This document shows positions 6,716 through 14,114 of a stretch of 14,608 nucleotides of DNA, one piece after another. The DNA comes from an uncultured Oscillospiraceae bacterium (GTDB taxonomy: Bacteria; Bacillota; Clostridia; Oscillospirales; Ruminococcaceae). A model generated the notes under the pieces. That model saw only the letters and a program-made list of their open reading frames with translations. It was not told the origin of the DNA and searched no databases. Positions within the stretch are counted from its first letter, which is position 1; each line of letters begins with the position of its first letter. The DNA is taken from positions 1 to 14,608 of the forward strand of contig CAKSGA010000057.1 in assembly GCA_934454435.1 (NCBI GenBank), given 5' to 3'. The position numbers were made by a program, and so were the translations under genes.

Positions 6716-7057
6716 ATGGACGCATTAAAACTCATTGAGCAGGGCAGCATGAAGGCTGAGGCTCCCGTTGTCGAGGTCGGTGACCTGGTAAAGGTTCACG
6801 TAAGGATCAAGGAAGGCGAGAAGTTCCGTATCCAGATCTTCGAGGGTACCGTTATCGCCAAGAAGCACGGCGGCATCAACGAGACATTCACTGTTAGACG
6901 TGTAGCTCACGGCTGCGGTATCGAGAGAGTATTCCCGCTGCATTCTCCGACAGTTGAGAAGGTAGAGCTCGTAAGAAACGGTAAGGTTCGCAGAGCTAAG
7001 CTGTACTACCTGCGTGACAGAGTTGGTAAGGCTGCTAAGGTCAAGTCCAAGGTTTGA
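6716..7057 (+). CDS. rplS: 50S ribosomal protein L19
   Basis: A 113-residue L19, located at the 30S-50S interface of the ribosome. The sequence is typical throughout: an acidic N-terminal helix, then [50 protein letters not shown] and the basic C-terminal [19 protein letters not shown]. The length matches the family (about 115). The ATG follows a strong AGGAGG site by 6 nt. The stop TGA is followed immediately by an in-frame TAA, a tandem stop often found in highly expressed genes. It is the first gene of the rplS-lepB-rbgA-rnhB-yraN cluster. Confidence 0.98.
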   Translation: MDALKLIEQGSMKAEAPVVEVGDLVKVHVRIKEGEKFRIQIFEGTVIAKKHGGINETFTVRRVAHGCGIERVFPLHSPTVEKVELVRNGKVRRAKLYYLRDRVGKAAKVKSKV

Positions 7058-7085
7058 TAAGAACCTGATCCCCCATTCATGCAAC

Positions 7086-7103
7086 GCTCCGCTACGGCGG
7101 GGC
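7086..7103 (+). other. Stable hairpin in the rplS-lepB gap
   Basis: GCTCCGC (7086-7092) pairs with GCGGGGC (7097-7103) through 7 bp including one G-T wobble, closed by a TACG loop between C and G, which is the very stable UNCG tetraloop type in RNA. No T-run follows, so it is not a standard terminator. An mRNA-stabilising or processing element that lowers lepB output relative to rplS is plausible. An alternative outer pairing, ACGCT with AGCGT (to 7110), competes with it. Confidence 0.5.
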
Positions 7104-7136
7104 TTAGCGTGGATATGCTGAGAAAGAGTATGTGCA

Positions 7137-7901
7137 ATGTCTGAGAACGAGAGCCTGGAAGAGAAGTCCGGCGCAGAAGCAGCGGAGGTATCAGAGCAGA
7201 AGAAAGCCCAGCCTGAAACGCAGGAAACGAAAGCGGCTCAGTCCGAAATGCAGGAGGCAAAGGAAACTCAGCCGAAACATCAGCACGTGATGGAAAAGGC
7301 TGCGGAGCTTGCTTCCGACATTGAGAAGGCTACCTACAAGCCGTTTGCCAATGCGCTCGAGTGGGCTGGCAGCCTGGTTTATGCAGTGCTTGTCATGCTG
7401 GTGCTCAACCTGTTCGTGTTCCGGTCCATCACTGTTGACGGAAGCTCCATGAACAACACTCTTCAGGATAAGGACAGGGTCATCTCTACCAATTTCTTCT
7501 ACACGCCCTCGAGAGGGGATATCGTTGTGCTCCAGGCTGACCGGATTCCGAACCAGGTGACCGGAAAGTATGGCGAACCCATTATCAAGCGTGTTATAGC
7601 TCTGGCAGGAGATACCATAAAGTTCGATTTTGAAAAGGGCGAGGTGTACCTCAGGAAAGCAGGCGAGAGTGAATTTGAGCTGCTGAGCGAGGACTACATC
7701 GCAGCCCCCACAGTAAATAAGCTCGACCGCCACACCGGAGAGGAGCATACCGTTCCGGAAAACTGCGTGTTCGTGATGGGCGATAACAGAAACCGCTCCC
7801 TGGACAGCCGCAGCCTGATGGTAGGAGATGTTGACACAGACCTGATAATGGGAAAGGCGTTCGTGCGCCTGTTCCCGATAGATCAGTTCAGATGGTTATA
7901 A
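7137..7901 (+). CDS. lepB: Type I signal peptidase
   Basis: Membrane-bound serine protease that removes signal peptides from exported proteins on the outer face of the membrane. The 254 residues comprise a long hydrophilic cytosolic N-terminus (1 to about 70), one membrane helix (about 78-95) and the external catalytic domain. Catalytic Ser104 lies in VDGSSMNNTL and the general base Lys151 in IIKRVIALAGD; GDNRNRSLDSR (215-225) is the conserved box E. The usual proline after SM-x is replaced by Asn. The N-terminal tail is much longer than needed for a single-helix Firmicute enzyme and contains a 10-residue tandem repeat. The ribosome binding site before ATG 7137 is weak (AGAAAGAG), so initiation may be inefficient or may occur further in at Met38 or Met52. 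The stop is 1 nt from the next ATG. Confidence 0.94.
   Translation: MSENESLEEKSGAEAAEVSEQKKAQPETQETKAAQSEMQEAKETQPKHQHVMEKAAELASDIEKATYKPFANALEWAGSLVYAVLVMLVLNLFVFRSITVDGSSMNNTLQDKDRVISTNFFYTPSRGDIVVLQADRIPNQVTGKYGEPIIKRVIALAGDTIKFDFEKGEVYLRKAGESEFELLSEDYIAAPTVNKLDRHTGEEHTVPENCVFVMGDNRNRSLDSRSLMVGDVDTDLIMGKAFVRLFPIDQFRWL
7209..7283 (+). repeat. Imperfect 30-bp tandem repeat within lepB
   Basis: Two 30-bp units (7209-7238 and 7239-7268) and a half unit (7269-7283) encode QPETQETKAA, QSEMQEAKET and QPKHQ, a 10-residue Gln/Glu/Lys-rich repeat in the cytosolic tail of the signal peptidase. In-register repeats like this can vary in copy number between strains. Confidence 0.6.
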
Positions 7902-7902
7902 G

Positions 7903-8751
7903 ATGAATGATGTAGGAAATATCCAGTGGTTCCCCGGGCATATGACCAAGACCAGGCGGCTCATCGAGGCTGATCTGAAGATGGTGGACGCAGTTGTGGA
8001 GATCACTGACGCAAGAATTCCCGAAAGCAGCAGAAATCCGATACTGGATGAGCTGGTCAGGGATAAGCCCCGCATTATTCTGATGAACAAGTGCGATTAT
8101 GCAGACGAGAGCGTCACACGGGCGTGGAAGCAGTTTTACGAGAAAAAGGGCATTCGTGTCCTGACCTGTGACTGCCGGAGCGGTAAGGGGCTCAATGCCT
8201 TTCTGCCGGAGGTGAAGCGTCTGCTGGCTGACCTCATCGAGCGCAGAAAAAAGCGTGGAATGATAGGAAAGGCGCTGCGGCTGATGGTCGTGGGCATTCC
8301 GAATGTCGGCAAGAGCTCGTTCATCAACAGAATGGCAAAAACGAAGAAAACCAAGGTGGGCGACAAGCCGGGTGTTACTCGGGGCAAGCAGTGGGTTTCT
8401 ATTGACAGGGACGTTGAGCTGCTTGACATGCCTGGCATTCTCTGGCCGAAATTCGACGACCAGATGGCTGCACAGCGGCTCGCTTTCACCGGGGCGATAA
8501 AAGATGATGTCATGGACACCGAGGCGCTTGCAAGGGCGCTGGGTGCAGTTCTGAAAGAGCAGTACCCGGAGCTTCTGAACGCACGCTACAAGCTCTCCGG
8601 AGATGAGGATATCCTCAGGGATATCGCAAGGTCGAGGGGTATGCTGGTTTCCGGCGGTGAGCCGGACACGGAACGTGCGGCGGCGGCACTCCTTGATGAA
8701 TACAGAGGTGGAAAAATTGGCAGGATCACCCTCGAAAGGCCCGGCGTCTGA
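7903..8751 (+). CDS. rbgA: Ribosome biogenesis GTPase RbgA (YlqF), circularly permuted
   Basis: Cytosolic GTPase required in Bacillus for late assembly of the 50S subunit (incorporation of L16 and neighbours). The 282 residues show the permuted motif order that defines the family: the N-terminal signature IQWFPGHM (7-14), G4 NKCD (62-65), G5 in CDCRSGKG (89-96), then G1 GIPNVGKSS (131-139), a G2 region with GVTRGKQW (157-164) and G3 DMPG (175-178). The C-terminal helical RNA/ribosome-binding domain follows. It starts at ATG 7903, one base after the lepB stop, with only a poor ribosome binding site, so translation is probably coupled to lepB. Its place behind rplS and before rnhB is the common Firmicute order. 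Confidence 0.96.
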   Translation: MNDVGNIQWFPGHMTKTRRLIEADLKMVDAVVEITDARIPESSRNPILDELVRDKPRIILMNKCDYADESVTRAWKQFYEKKGIRVLTCDCRSGKGLNAFLPEVKRLLADLIERRKKRGMIGKALRLMVVGIPNVGKSSFINRMAKTKKTKVGDKPGVTRGKQWVSIDRDVELLDMPGILWPKFDDQMAAQRLAFTGAIKDDVMDTEALARALGAVLKEQYPELLNARYKLSGDEDILRDIARSRGMLVSGGEPDTERAAAALLDEYRGGKIGRITLERPGV

Positions 8752-9400
8752 GCCGGTCCAGCTGACTTTGCTCGATGATGAGGCGACCGACCTGTTCGGT
8801 TTCGACAGCGAGTTCCGTTCAGAATACGGGGTCGTGTGCGGTATCGACGAGGCGGGCAGGGGTCCGCTTGCGGGCGATGTGTTTGCAGCGGCGGTCATCT
8901 TCGACGAGGGGACTGTGATAGAGGGCATCAACGACAGCAAGAAGCTTACCGAGAAGAAGCGTGAAGCGCTTTTTGATGAGATCTGCGAAAAGGCACGGGC
9001 GTACTGCATTGCCAGTGCAAGCGTTGATGAGATCGAAAGGCTGAACATACTCCAGGCGGATTTTCTCGCAATGGAGAGAGCCTACAAAGGGCTCGGGCTG
9101 CCCGCCGGGATAGTACTGGTGGACGGAAATCAGCTTCCGGGGCTGGACGCAGAGATGAAGTACGTCATAAAGGGCGATGCAAGATCTGCGAGCATTGCTG
9201 CGGCTTCCATTCTCGCAAAGGTGTCAAGGGACAGATATATGAAGCAGATGGCTGCGGAATATCCGCAGTACGGCTTTGAAAAGCACAAGGGCTACGGCAC
9301 CAGGGCACATTACGCTGCGGTGGACGAGTTCGGTCTGTGCAGGATACACAGGAAGTCTTTTTTCAAGAAATATTTTGAAAAGAAGGCGGATCATGGATAA
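8717..9400 (+). CDS. rnhB: Ribonuclease HII
   Basis: Cleaves the RNA strand of RNA-DNA hybrids and nicks at single ribonucleotides in DNA. With the TTG start the protein has 227 residues: a 37-residue extension, then CGIDEAGRGPLAGDV with catalytic D44 and E45 and the GRG motif (47-49), VLVDGN with D136, and KGDARSASIAAASILAKVSR with D154. These match the DEDD residues of the family. TTG 8717 is chosen because AGAGGTGG (8704-8711) is ideally placed, whereas the upstream in-frame ATG 8696 has no recognisable ribosome binding site; if ATG is used the protein gains 7 residues. The gene overlaps rbgA by 35 bp and yraN by 8 bp. The N-terminal extension contains QLTLL, a possible sliding-clamp-binding peptide. 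Confidence 0.93.
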   Translation: MAGSPSKGPASEPVQLTLLDDEATDLFGFDSEFRSEYGVVCGIDEAGRGPLAGDVFAAAVIFDEGTVIEGINDSKKLTEKKREALFDEICEKARAYCIASASVDEIERLNILQADFLAMERAYKGLGLPAGIVLVDGNQLPGLDAEMKYVIKGDARSASIAAASILAKVSRDRYMKQMAAEYPQYGFEKHKGYGTRAHYAAVDEFGLCRIHRKSFFKKYFEKKADHG

Positions 9401-9776
9401 GCTCGGTAAGGGCAGGCTGGGCGAGGACGCTGTGTGCGTACGACTTCAGCAGAGAGGCCATGAGATCCTGGCAAGAAATTACCACAGGCGCTGCGGCGAG
9501 GTTGACATTATCTCAAAGTGCGGCGGGTTCGTGGTTTTTACCGAGGTAAAGTCGAGAAAACGGGGCAGCCTGATCTCCGGGCTGGAGGCGGTGGATTTCC
9601 GCAAGCAGGCGAAGATAATCCGCACCGCTGACCTGTGGCTCACTGATAATGATACCGGACTTCAGCCGAGGTACGATATCGCCGAGGTCACGCTGGCAGG
9701 AGAGCCCCCGATGGTCGTTGATATCACAATCTACGAGGACGCATTCACTGCGGACGGCGTATATACGGTCAACTGA
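9393..9776 (+). CDS. YraN/UPF0102 family nuclease-like protein
   Basis: A 127-residue protein with the restriction-endonuclease-like core of the UPF0102 family: a GKGRLGEDAVCVRLQQRG helix, then GEVDII (35-40), VVFTEVKSR (47-55), and a DFRKQAKIIRTADLWL helix. E36, D38 and the E51-x-K53 pair match the metal-binding PD-(D/E)xK-type residues. The length is typical. The biological role is unsettled; its usual place next to rnhB suggests DNA repair or recombination, but that is inference. ATG 9393 overlaps the end of rnhB by 8 bp (ATGGATAA) and has a moderate GAAGG site upstream. An in-frame upstream extension to 9276 is unlikely because it would lie wholly within rnhB. Confidence 0.88.
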   Translation: MDKLGKGRLGEDAVCVRLQQRGHEILARNYHRRCGEVDIISKCGGFVVFTEVKSRKRGSLISGLEAVDFRKQAKIIRTADLWLTDNDTGLQPRYDIAEVTLAGEPPMVVDITIYEDAFTADGVYTVN

Positions 9777-9788
9777 TCGTTGATAATG

Positions 9789-9804
9789 CACTGCTGCGGC
9801 AGTG
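9789..9804 (+). other. Hairpin between yraN and thrC
   Basis: CACTGC (9789-9794) and GCAGTG (9799-9804) form a perfect 6-bp stem with a TGCG loop, followed by only three T residues. It is too weak to call a full terminator. It may be an attenuator or an mRNA end point separating the rplS cluster from thrC. Confidence 0.35.
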
Positions 9805-9830
9805 TTTCAGTCTATGAAAGGACGATAAAC

Positions 9831-11321
9831 ATGAATTACAGAAGCACGAGAAATTCTTCCCTCAAGGTGACAAGCGCCCACGCTATCACAAAGGGTCTTT
9901 CCGACGAGGGCGGTCTGTACGTCCCTGAGAGCATTCCCCAGCTCACCAAGGAAGATATCCTTGCGCTGTGCGACAAGAGCTATGCAGACAGGGCGTTCGA
10001 GGTTTTCAGCCGTCTGCTGACCGACTTCACACCTGACGAGATACGTCATTGTGTTGACTCCGCCTACAACGACAAGAACTTCGACAGCAACAACATAGCT
10101 GAGCTCGCAAAGCTCATTCCCGGTACATATGTGCTGGAGCTGTGGCATGGTCCGACCTGCGCTTTCAAGGATATGGCGCTCCAGATCCTGCCGTACCTGC
10201 TTACAACTTCTGCTAAGAAGACAGTTGACGGCAAGCACATCGCTATCCTGGTGGCAACCTCCGGTGATACCGGCAAGGCTGCACTTGAGGGCTTCAAGGA
10301 CGTTGACGGCACCAGCATCGCTGTATTCTATCCCGAGGACGGCGTCAGCAAGATGCAGAAGCGTCAGATGACCACCCAGGAGGGCAAGAACGTCAATGTA
10401 TGCGCTGTAAAGGGCAACTTTGATGACTGCCAGAACGGCGTGAAGGCTATCTTCACTGACAAGGCCATCGCTGACAGGCTCGCAAAGAACAACATTCTGC
10501 TTTCCAGTGCAAACTCCATCAACTGGGGCAGACTGGCACCGCAGATCGTTTACTACGTTTCCACCTACGCTGAGCTCCTCAAGAACAGGGAGATCGAGTT
10601 CGGCGAGAAGATCAATATCGTTGTTCCTACCGGAAACTTCGGCAATATCCTCGCTGCTTACTATGCTAAGCTGATGGGTATTCCGGTAAACAAGCTCATC
10701 TGCGCTTCCAACAGCAACAATGTGCTGACTGACTTCATCAACACCGGAGTTTACGACAGGAACAGAAAGTTCTTCACCACCGTTTCGCCGTCTATGGATA
10801 TCCTTATCTCCTCCAATCTGGAGCGTCTGCTGTATCACCTTACCGGTGAGAACGATGCAGTCATAAACGACTGGTTCGGCAAGCTCAGGAGCGAGGGCAG
10901 GTATGAGGTCTCCGCTGACGTCAGGGCTAAGATCGGCGAGCTCTTCTGGGCTGGCTGCTGCAATGACGATGAAACAAAGGCTGAGATCAAGTCCACATTT
11001 GAGAACTATAACTACCTCCTCGACACCCACACCGCTGTTGCAGTGAAGGTTTACGAGGATTACAAGAAGGCTACCGGCGACAACACCAAGACCGTTATCG
11101 CTTCCACCGCTAACCCCTACAAGTTCAGCGGAGCCGTTTACGAGGCTGTCGGCGGCAGGGTTTCCGAGGACGAGTGGCAGAATATCGCTGAGCTCGAGGC
11201 CAAGACCAGCACTAAGATGCCCGCTCCCCTCGCTGCTACCAAGAACAAGGAGATCCGCTTCACAGGCTCTGTTGAAAAGCAGGAGATGCCTGAGGTAGTC
11301 TGCAAGTTCCTCAAGTCTTAA
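9831..11321 (+). CDS. thrC: Threonine synthase (long form)
   Basis: PLP enzyme converting O-phospho-L-homoserine and water to L-threonine and phosphate. The 496-residue length fits the longer bacterial/fungal class. Seen: an N-terminal MNYRSTRN, KGLSDEGGLYVPESIP (21-36), the PLP-lysine motif HGPTCAFKDMALQ with K113, phosphate-binding SGDTGKAA (144-151), SSANSINWGRLAPQIVYY (225-242), and PTGNFGN (266-272). The start is ATG 9831, with AAAGGA at 9817-9822; an upstream in-frame extension from 9780 lacks family similarity. No hom or thrB gene is adjacent. Codon use is biased to the codons also favoured by tig and rplS, suggesting high expression. A metallophosphoesterase follows after 21 bp. Confidence 0.96.
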   Translation: MNYRSTRNSSLKVTSAHAITKGLSDEGGLYVPESIPQLTKEDILALCDKSYADRAFEVFSRLLTDFTPDEIRHCVDSAYNDKNFDSNNIAELAKLIPGTYVLELWHGPTCAFKDMALQILPYLLTTSAKKTVDGKHIAILVATSGDTGKAALEGFKDVDGTSIAVFYPEDGVSKMQKRQMTTQEGKNVNVCAVKGNFDDCQNGVKAIFTDKAIADRLAKNNILLSSANSINWGRLAPQIVYYVSTYAELLKNREIEFGEKINIVVPTGNFGNILAAYYAKLMGIPVNKLICASNSNNVLTDFINTGVYDRNRKFFTTVSPSMDILISSNLERLLYHLTGENDAVINDWFGKLRSEGRYEVSADVRAKIGELFWAGCCNDDETKAEIKSTFENYNYLLDTHTAVAVKVYEDYKKATGDNTKTVIASTANPYKFSGAVYEAVGGRVSEDEWQNIAELEAKTSTKMPAPLAATKNKEIRFTGSVEKQEMPEVVCKFLKS

Positions 11322-11342
11322 ATTCAAGCTGGGAGGCTGACA

Positions 11343-12035
11343 TTGCTTTACACGATCGGCGACCTTCATCTCTCATTGGGCTGCGACAAGCCAATGGATA
11401 TCTTCGCAGGGTGGAGCAACTACCTTGAAAGGCTCGAAGCCAACTGGAACGGCAAGATCACCGATGATGACACGGTGGTGCTGCTGGGCGACCATTCCTG
11501 GGCGCTGAAGCTGGAGGAGAGCTACAAGGATCTGCAGTACATCAACGACCGTCTGAAGGGCAGGAAGATCTTCGTAAAGGGCAACCACGACCTGTGGTGG
11601 TCCACGATGAACAAGCTGAACTCCTTTGTGAAGTCCAACGGGTTCGACAAGATCAGCTTCCTTTTCAACAATGCTTTTCTTGTGGAGGGCGTTTCGGTCT
11701 GCGGGACCAGGGGCTGGATCCGTGAGAACGGCGAGGCACCTGATCAGAAGGTCCTGCTGCGAGAGGCAGGCAGGCTGGAGGCTTCCCTTAAAGAGGGCGT
11801 AAGGCTCGGCGGCGAGCTTATCGCTTTCATACACTATCCGCCGATATACCGTGCGGAGGAAAATGTCTATCTTACTGACGTGCTTCAGCGCTACGGCGTC
11901 AAACGGTGCTACTATGCCCACCTTCACGGAGGCAGCATAAAGGGCGCCCTGAACGGCGTCAGGAACGGAATAGAGTACCGTCTGGTTTCAGCGGACGGCG
12001 TGGGCTTCGACCCGGTTCTAATCAACCGTGCCTGA
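11343..12035 (+). CDS. Calcineurin-like metallophosphoesterase (COG1768-like)
   Basis: A 230-residue two-metal phosphohydrolase, cytosolic with no signal peptide. All the metal-binding blocks are present in order: GDLH (D7, H9), GDHSW (G49-D50), KGNHDLWW (N81, H82), HYPP (H164) and HLHG (H193, H195). The LLGDxSWA...LEE...DL pattern and GNHDLWW resemble the predicted phosphohydrolases grouped in COG1768. The substrate is unknown. It starts at TTG 11343, supported by GGGAGG (11331-11336) 6 nt upstream; there is no better ATG. It is 21 bp after thrC and probably co-transcribed with it. A small inverted repeat AACCGT/ACGGTT (12024-12029 with 12039-12044) spans its stop codon. Confidence 0.88.
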   Translation: MLYTIGDLHLSLGCDKPMDIFAGWSNYLERLEANWNGKITDDDTVVLLGDHSWALKLEESYKDLQYINDRLKGRKIFVKGNHDLWWSTMNKLNSFVKSNGFDKISFLFNNAFLVEGVSVCGTRGWIRENGEAPDQKVLLREAGRLEASLKEGVRLGGELIAFIHYPPIYRAEENVYLTDVLQRYGVKRCYYAHLHGGSIKGALNGVRNGIEYRLVSADGVGFDPVLINRA

Positions 12036-12089
12036 TGTACGGTTTCTGAAAATAATACGTCCCACGGGACAAGGAAGGAAAATTATATC

Positions 12090-13373
12090 ATGGAGATCAT
12101 TTCCCAGAACAGCACAGCTACAAATACCACAGCGATCGAGTTCGCTTTCAGCGCAGAGGAGTTCGAGAACGCTATTTCCGCAGCTTACAACAGAAGAAAG
12201 AAGAGCATCACCGTTCCCGGCTTCCGCAAGGGCAAGGCTCCCCGTAAGGTAATCGAGACCCATTACGGCGAGGGCGTTTTCTATGAGGACGCTGTAAACA
12301 GTCTCTACAATCAGAACATTGCTGAGATCGTTGAAAAGACTGGTCTTGAGGTAGTTGACGTTGAGAACACTGAGGTCGTTGACGTGAACAAGGAGACCGG
12401 CGTTAAGTTCAAGGCTGACCTTATCACCAAGCCTGCCGTAGAAATTTCTGACTACAAGGGATTAGAAGTTAAGAAGACTACCAAGAATGTAGATGACGCT
12501 GCAGTTGACGCAGAGATCGAAAAGGTACGTAACAGAAACGCAAGAAGCATTTCCGTTGAGGACAGAGCTGCTCAGACCGGCGATACAGCTGTTATCGACT
12601 TTGAGGGCTTCCTGGACGGTGTTGCTTTCGAGGGCGGTAAGGGTGAGAAGTTCCCGCTGGAGCTCGGTTCCGGTTCCTTTATCCCCGGATTCGAGGATCA
12701 GATCGTTGGCAAGAACATCGGCGATGAGTTCGATGTAAACGTTACTTTCCCTGAGCACTATCAGGCAGAGAACCTCGCTGGCAAGCCTGCTGTATTCAAG
12801 TGCAAGCTCCACGAGCTGAAGGGCAAGGAGCTCCCTGAGGTTGACGATGAGTTCGTTAAGGACGTAAGCGAGTTCGATACCCTTGACGAGTACAAGACTG
12901 ACATCAGGTCCAAGCTTGAGAAGGCTGCTGCTGACGAGGCTTCCACAAATCTCGACAACGCACTGGTTGACGCTGTTATCGCAAAGATGTCCGCTGAGGT
13001 TCCGCAGGTAATGTACCAGCGCCGTATCGATGACATCGTGCGTGAGTGGAGCGCAAGAAACCGTATCCGTGTTGAGGACTACCTCAAGTACACCGGTACC
13101 ACAATGGATCAGTTCAGAGCTAACTTCACCGAGGTAGCTAAGCGCCAGGTAGACCTGCGCCTTGCTCTTGAGAAGATCGCTGAGCTGGAGAATATCACTG
13201 TTTCTGACGAGGATCTCGAGAAGGAATACGCAGAGATGGCTGAGCAGTACAAGATGGACGTTGAGAAGGTAAAGTCCGCAGTTCCTGCTGAGGCTGTAAA
13301 GAACGACCTCAGGATCGAGAAGGCTCTCGACCTGGTTCGTGACTCTGCTAAGATCGAGGAAGTAACTGAATAA
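12090..13373 (+). CDS. tig: Trigger factor
   Basis: Ribosome-associated chaperone and peptidyl-prolyl isomerase that receives nascent chains at the exit tunnel. The 427 residues fall into the N-terminal ribosome-binding domain with the signature GFRKGKAP (44-51), an FKBP-type isomerase domain (about 161-246: TGDTAVIDFEGFLDG, GSGSFIPGFEDQIVG, FPEHY), and the helical substrate-binding C-terminal domain. The length matches the family (about 430). ATG 12090 follows AAGGAAGGA (12071-12079). The upstream gap has no convincing promoter. It is followed by clpP and clpX, the standard order in many bacteria, which places folding and degradation of new proteins in one cluster. Confidence 0.97.
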   Translation: MEIISQNSTATNTTAIEFAFSAEEFENAISAAYNRRKKSITVPGFRKGKAPRKVIETHYGEGVFYEDAVNSLYNQNIAEIVEKTGLEVVDVENTEVVDVNKETGVKFKADLITKPAVEISDYKGLEVKKTTKNVDDAAVDAEIEKVRNRNARSISVEDRAAQTGDTAVIDFEGFLDGVAFEGGKGEKFPLELGSGSFIPGFEDQIVGKNIGDEFDVNVTFPEHYQAENLAGKPAVFKCKLHELKGKELPEVDDEFVKDVSEFDTLDEYKTDIRSKLEKAAADEASTNLDNALVDAVIAKMSAEVPQVMYQRRIDDIVREWSARNRIRVEDYLKYTGTTMDQFRANFTEVAKRQVDLRLALEKIAELENITVSDEDLEKEYAEMAEQYKMDVEKVKSAVPAEAVKNDLRIEKALDLVRDSAKIEEVTE

Positions 13374-13501
13374 GTTCATAATCTGCGGCTCCGGGCAAAA
13401 CCGGGGCTGCGAGGTACCTTTTGGACTTGCGGTTCCGGCAGCGTCGCATGACATTTTGTAACTGCCGGCACGGCAGCCGCTTCTGCGGAGAAGGGAGTAC
13501 T
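13374..13501 (+). other. GC-rich structured region between tig and clpP
   Basis: A 10-bp stem with two wobble pairs (13385-13394 with 13401-13410, loop GCAAAA) follows the tig stop; a TTTT run appears only 8 nt later, after GAGGTACC. A near copy of the first arm, GCGGTTCCGG (13429-13438), and a second hairpin CTGCCG-GCA-CGGCAG (13462-13476) follow. CCGGCAG (13435-13441) can alternatively pair with CTGCCGG (13462-13468). No CIRCE or CtsR-type operator and no complete sigma-A promoter was recognised. It could be a weak terminator of tig, or a clpP leader. Confidence 0.45.
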
Positions 13502-14104
13502 ATGGCTTATATTCCTTACGTAGTTGAACAGAGCAATCACGGCGAGCGTTCCTACGATATTTTCTCACGCCTGCTCAATGACAGAATAATCCTTCTGCAC
13601 GATCAGGTGAATTCTGCGACTGCTAGCGTTGTAGTTGCACAGCTTCTCTATCTTGAGGGGCAGGATCCCGATAAGGATATCTACCTTTATATCAACAGCC
13701 CAGGAGGGTCTGTTTCCGACGGAATGGCAATTTACGACACCATGCAGTATATCAAGTGCGATGTTTCCACTATCTGCACTGGTATGGCTGCTTCTATGGG
13801 TGCGTTCCTGCTTTCGTCCGGCGCAAAGGGCAAGCGTATCGCTCTGCCGAACAGTGAGATCATGATCCACCAGCCGCTTATCTCCGGCAGCGGACTTTCC
13901 GGCCAGGTTACTGATATCATGATCCATTCCAATTACCTGCAGCGTACTAAGGAACGTCTGAACAAGATACTCAGCGCAAACACCGGCAAGCCTTATGAAG
14001 AGATCTGCCGTGATACTGAGCGTGACAACTTCATGTCCGCTGAGGAAGCGCTTCAGTATGGTCTGATAGACAAGGTATACAGCAGCAGGGCTGATATCAA
14101 GTAA
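13502..14104 (+). CDS. clpP: ATP-dependent Clp protease proteolytic subunit
   Basis: Serine peptidase that forms the two-ring, 14-subunit proteolytic chamber fed by ClpX or ClpC. The 200 residues contain YINSPGGSV (oxyanion hole), GMAASMGAF with Ser98, MIHQP with His123, and RDTERDNFM with Asp175 as the triad. Compared with the E. coli and Bacillus sequences as I recall them, the segment after the catalytic His ([13 protein letters not shown] versus HQPLGGxQGQ) is 3 residues longer. The N-terminus [18 protein letters not shown] is typical, supporting ATG 13502 with AGAAGGGAG (13489-13497). An in-frame TTG at 13421 would add an atypical Arg/Cys-rich extension through the structured upstream gap and is not favoured. 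Confidence 0.97.
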   Translation: MAYIPYVVEQSNHGERSYDIFSRLLNDRIILLHDQVNSATASVVVAQLLYLEGQDPDKDIYLYINSPGGSVSDGMAIYDTMQYIKCDVSTICTGMAASMGAFLLSSGAKGKRIALPNSEIMIHQPLISGSGLSGQVTDIMIHSNYLQRTKERLNKILSANTGKPYEEICRDTERDNFMSAEEALQYGLIDKVYSSRADIK

Positions 14105-14114
14105 AATCACTATG

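Noticed and set aside
7115-7144. Nine-codon frame (MLRKSMCNV) overlapping the lepB start
   Set aside because: It lacks a clear ribosome binding site and is short enough to be chance; a coupling peptide cannot be supported from one sequence.
9780-9830. N-terminal extension of threonine synthase from 9780
   Set aside because: It runs through the hairpin at 9789-9804, lacks a ribosome binding site, and threonine synthases normally begin near the (Y/I)xSTR motif, which starts right after ATG 9831.
9807-11369. Long minus-strand open frame opposite thrC
   Set aside because: Its frame is the mirror of a strongly codon-biased, well-identified gene; the translated product has a low-complexity Val/Leu-rich composition and no motifs. 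The same applies to the minus-strand frames opposite pyrB (4761-5639), tig (12462-13454) and clpP (13565-14476).
12059-12070. GTCCC/GGGAC palindrome just before tig as a terminator
   Set aside because: The arms leave a 2-nt loop, there is no T-run, and it directly abuts the ribosome binding site.
13421-13501. N-terminal extension of ClpP from TTG 13421
   Set aside because: The added residues are Arg/Cys-rich and unlike any ClpP propeptide I know; ATG 13502 has a good ribosome binding site and gives the usual length.
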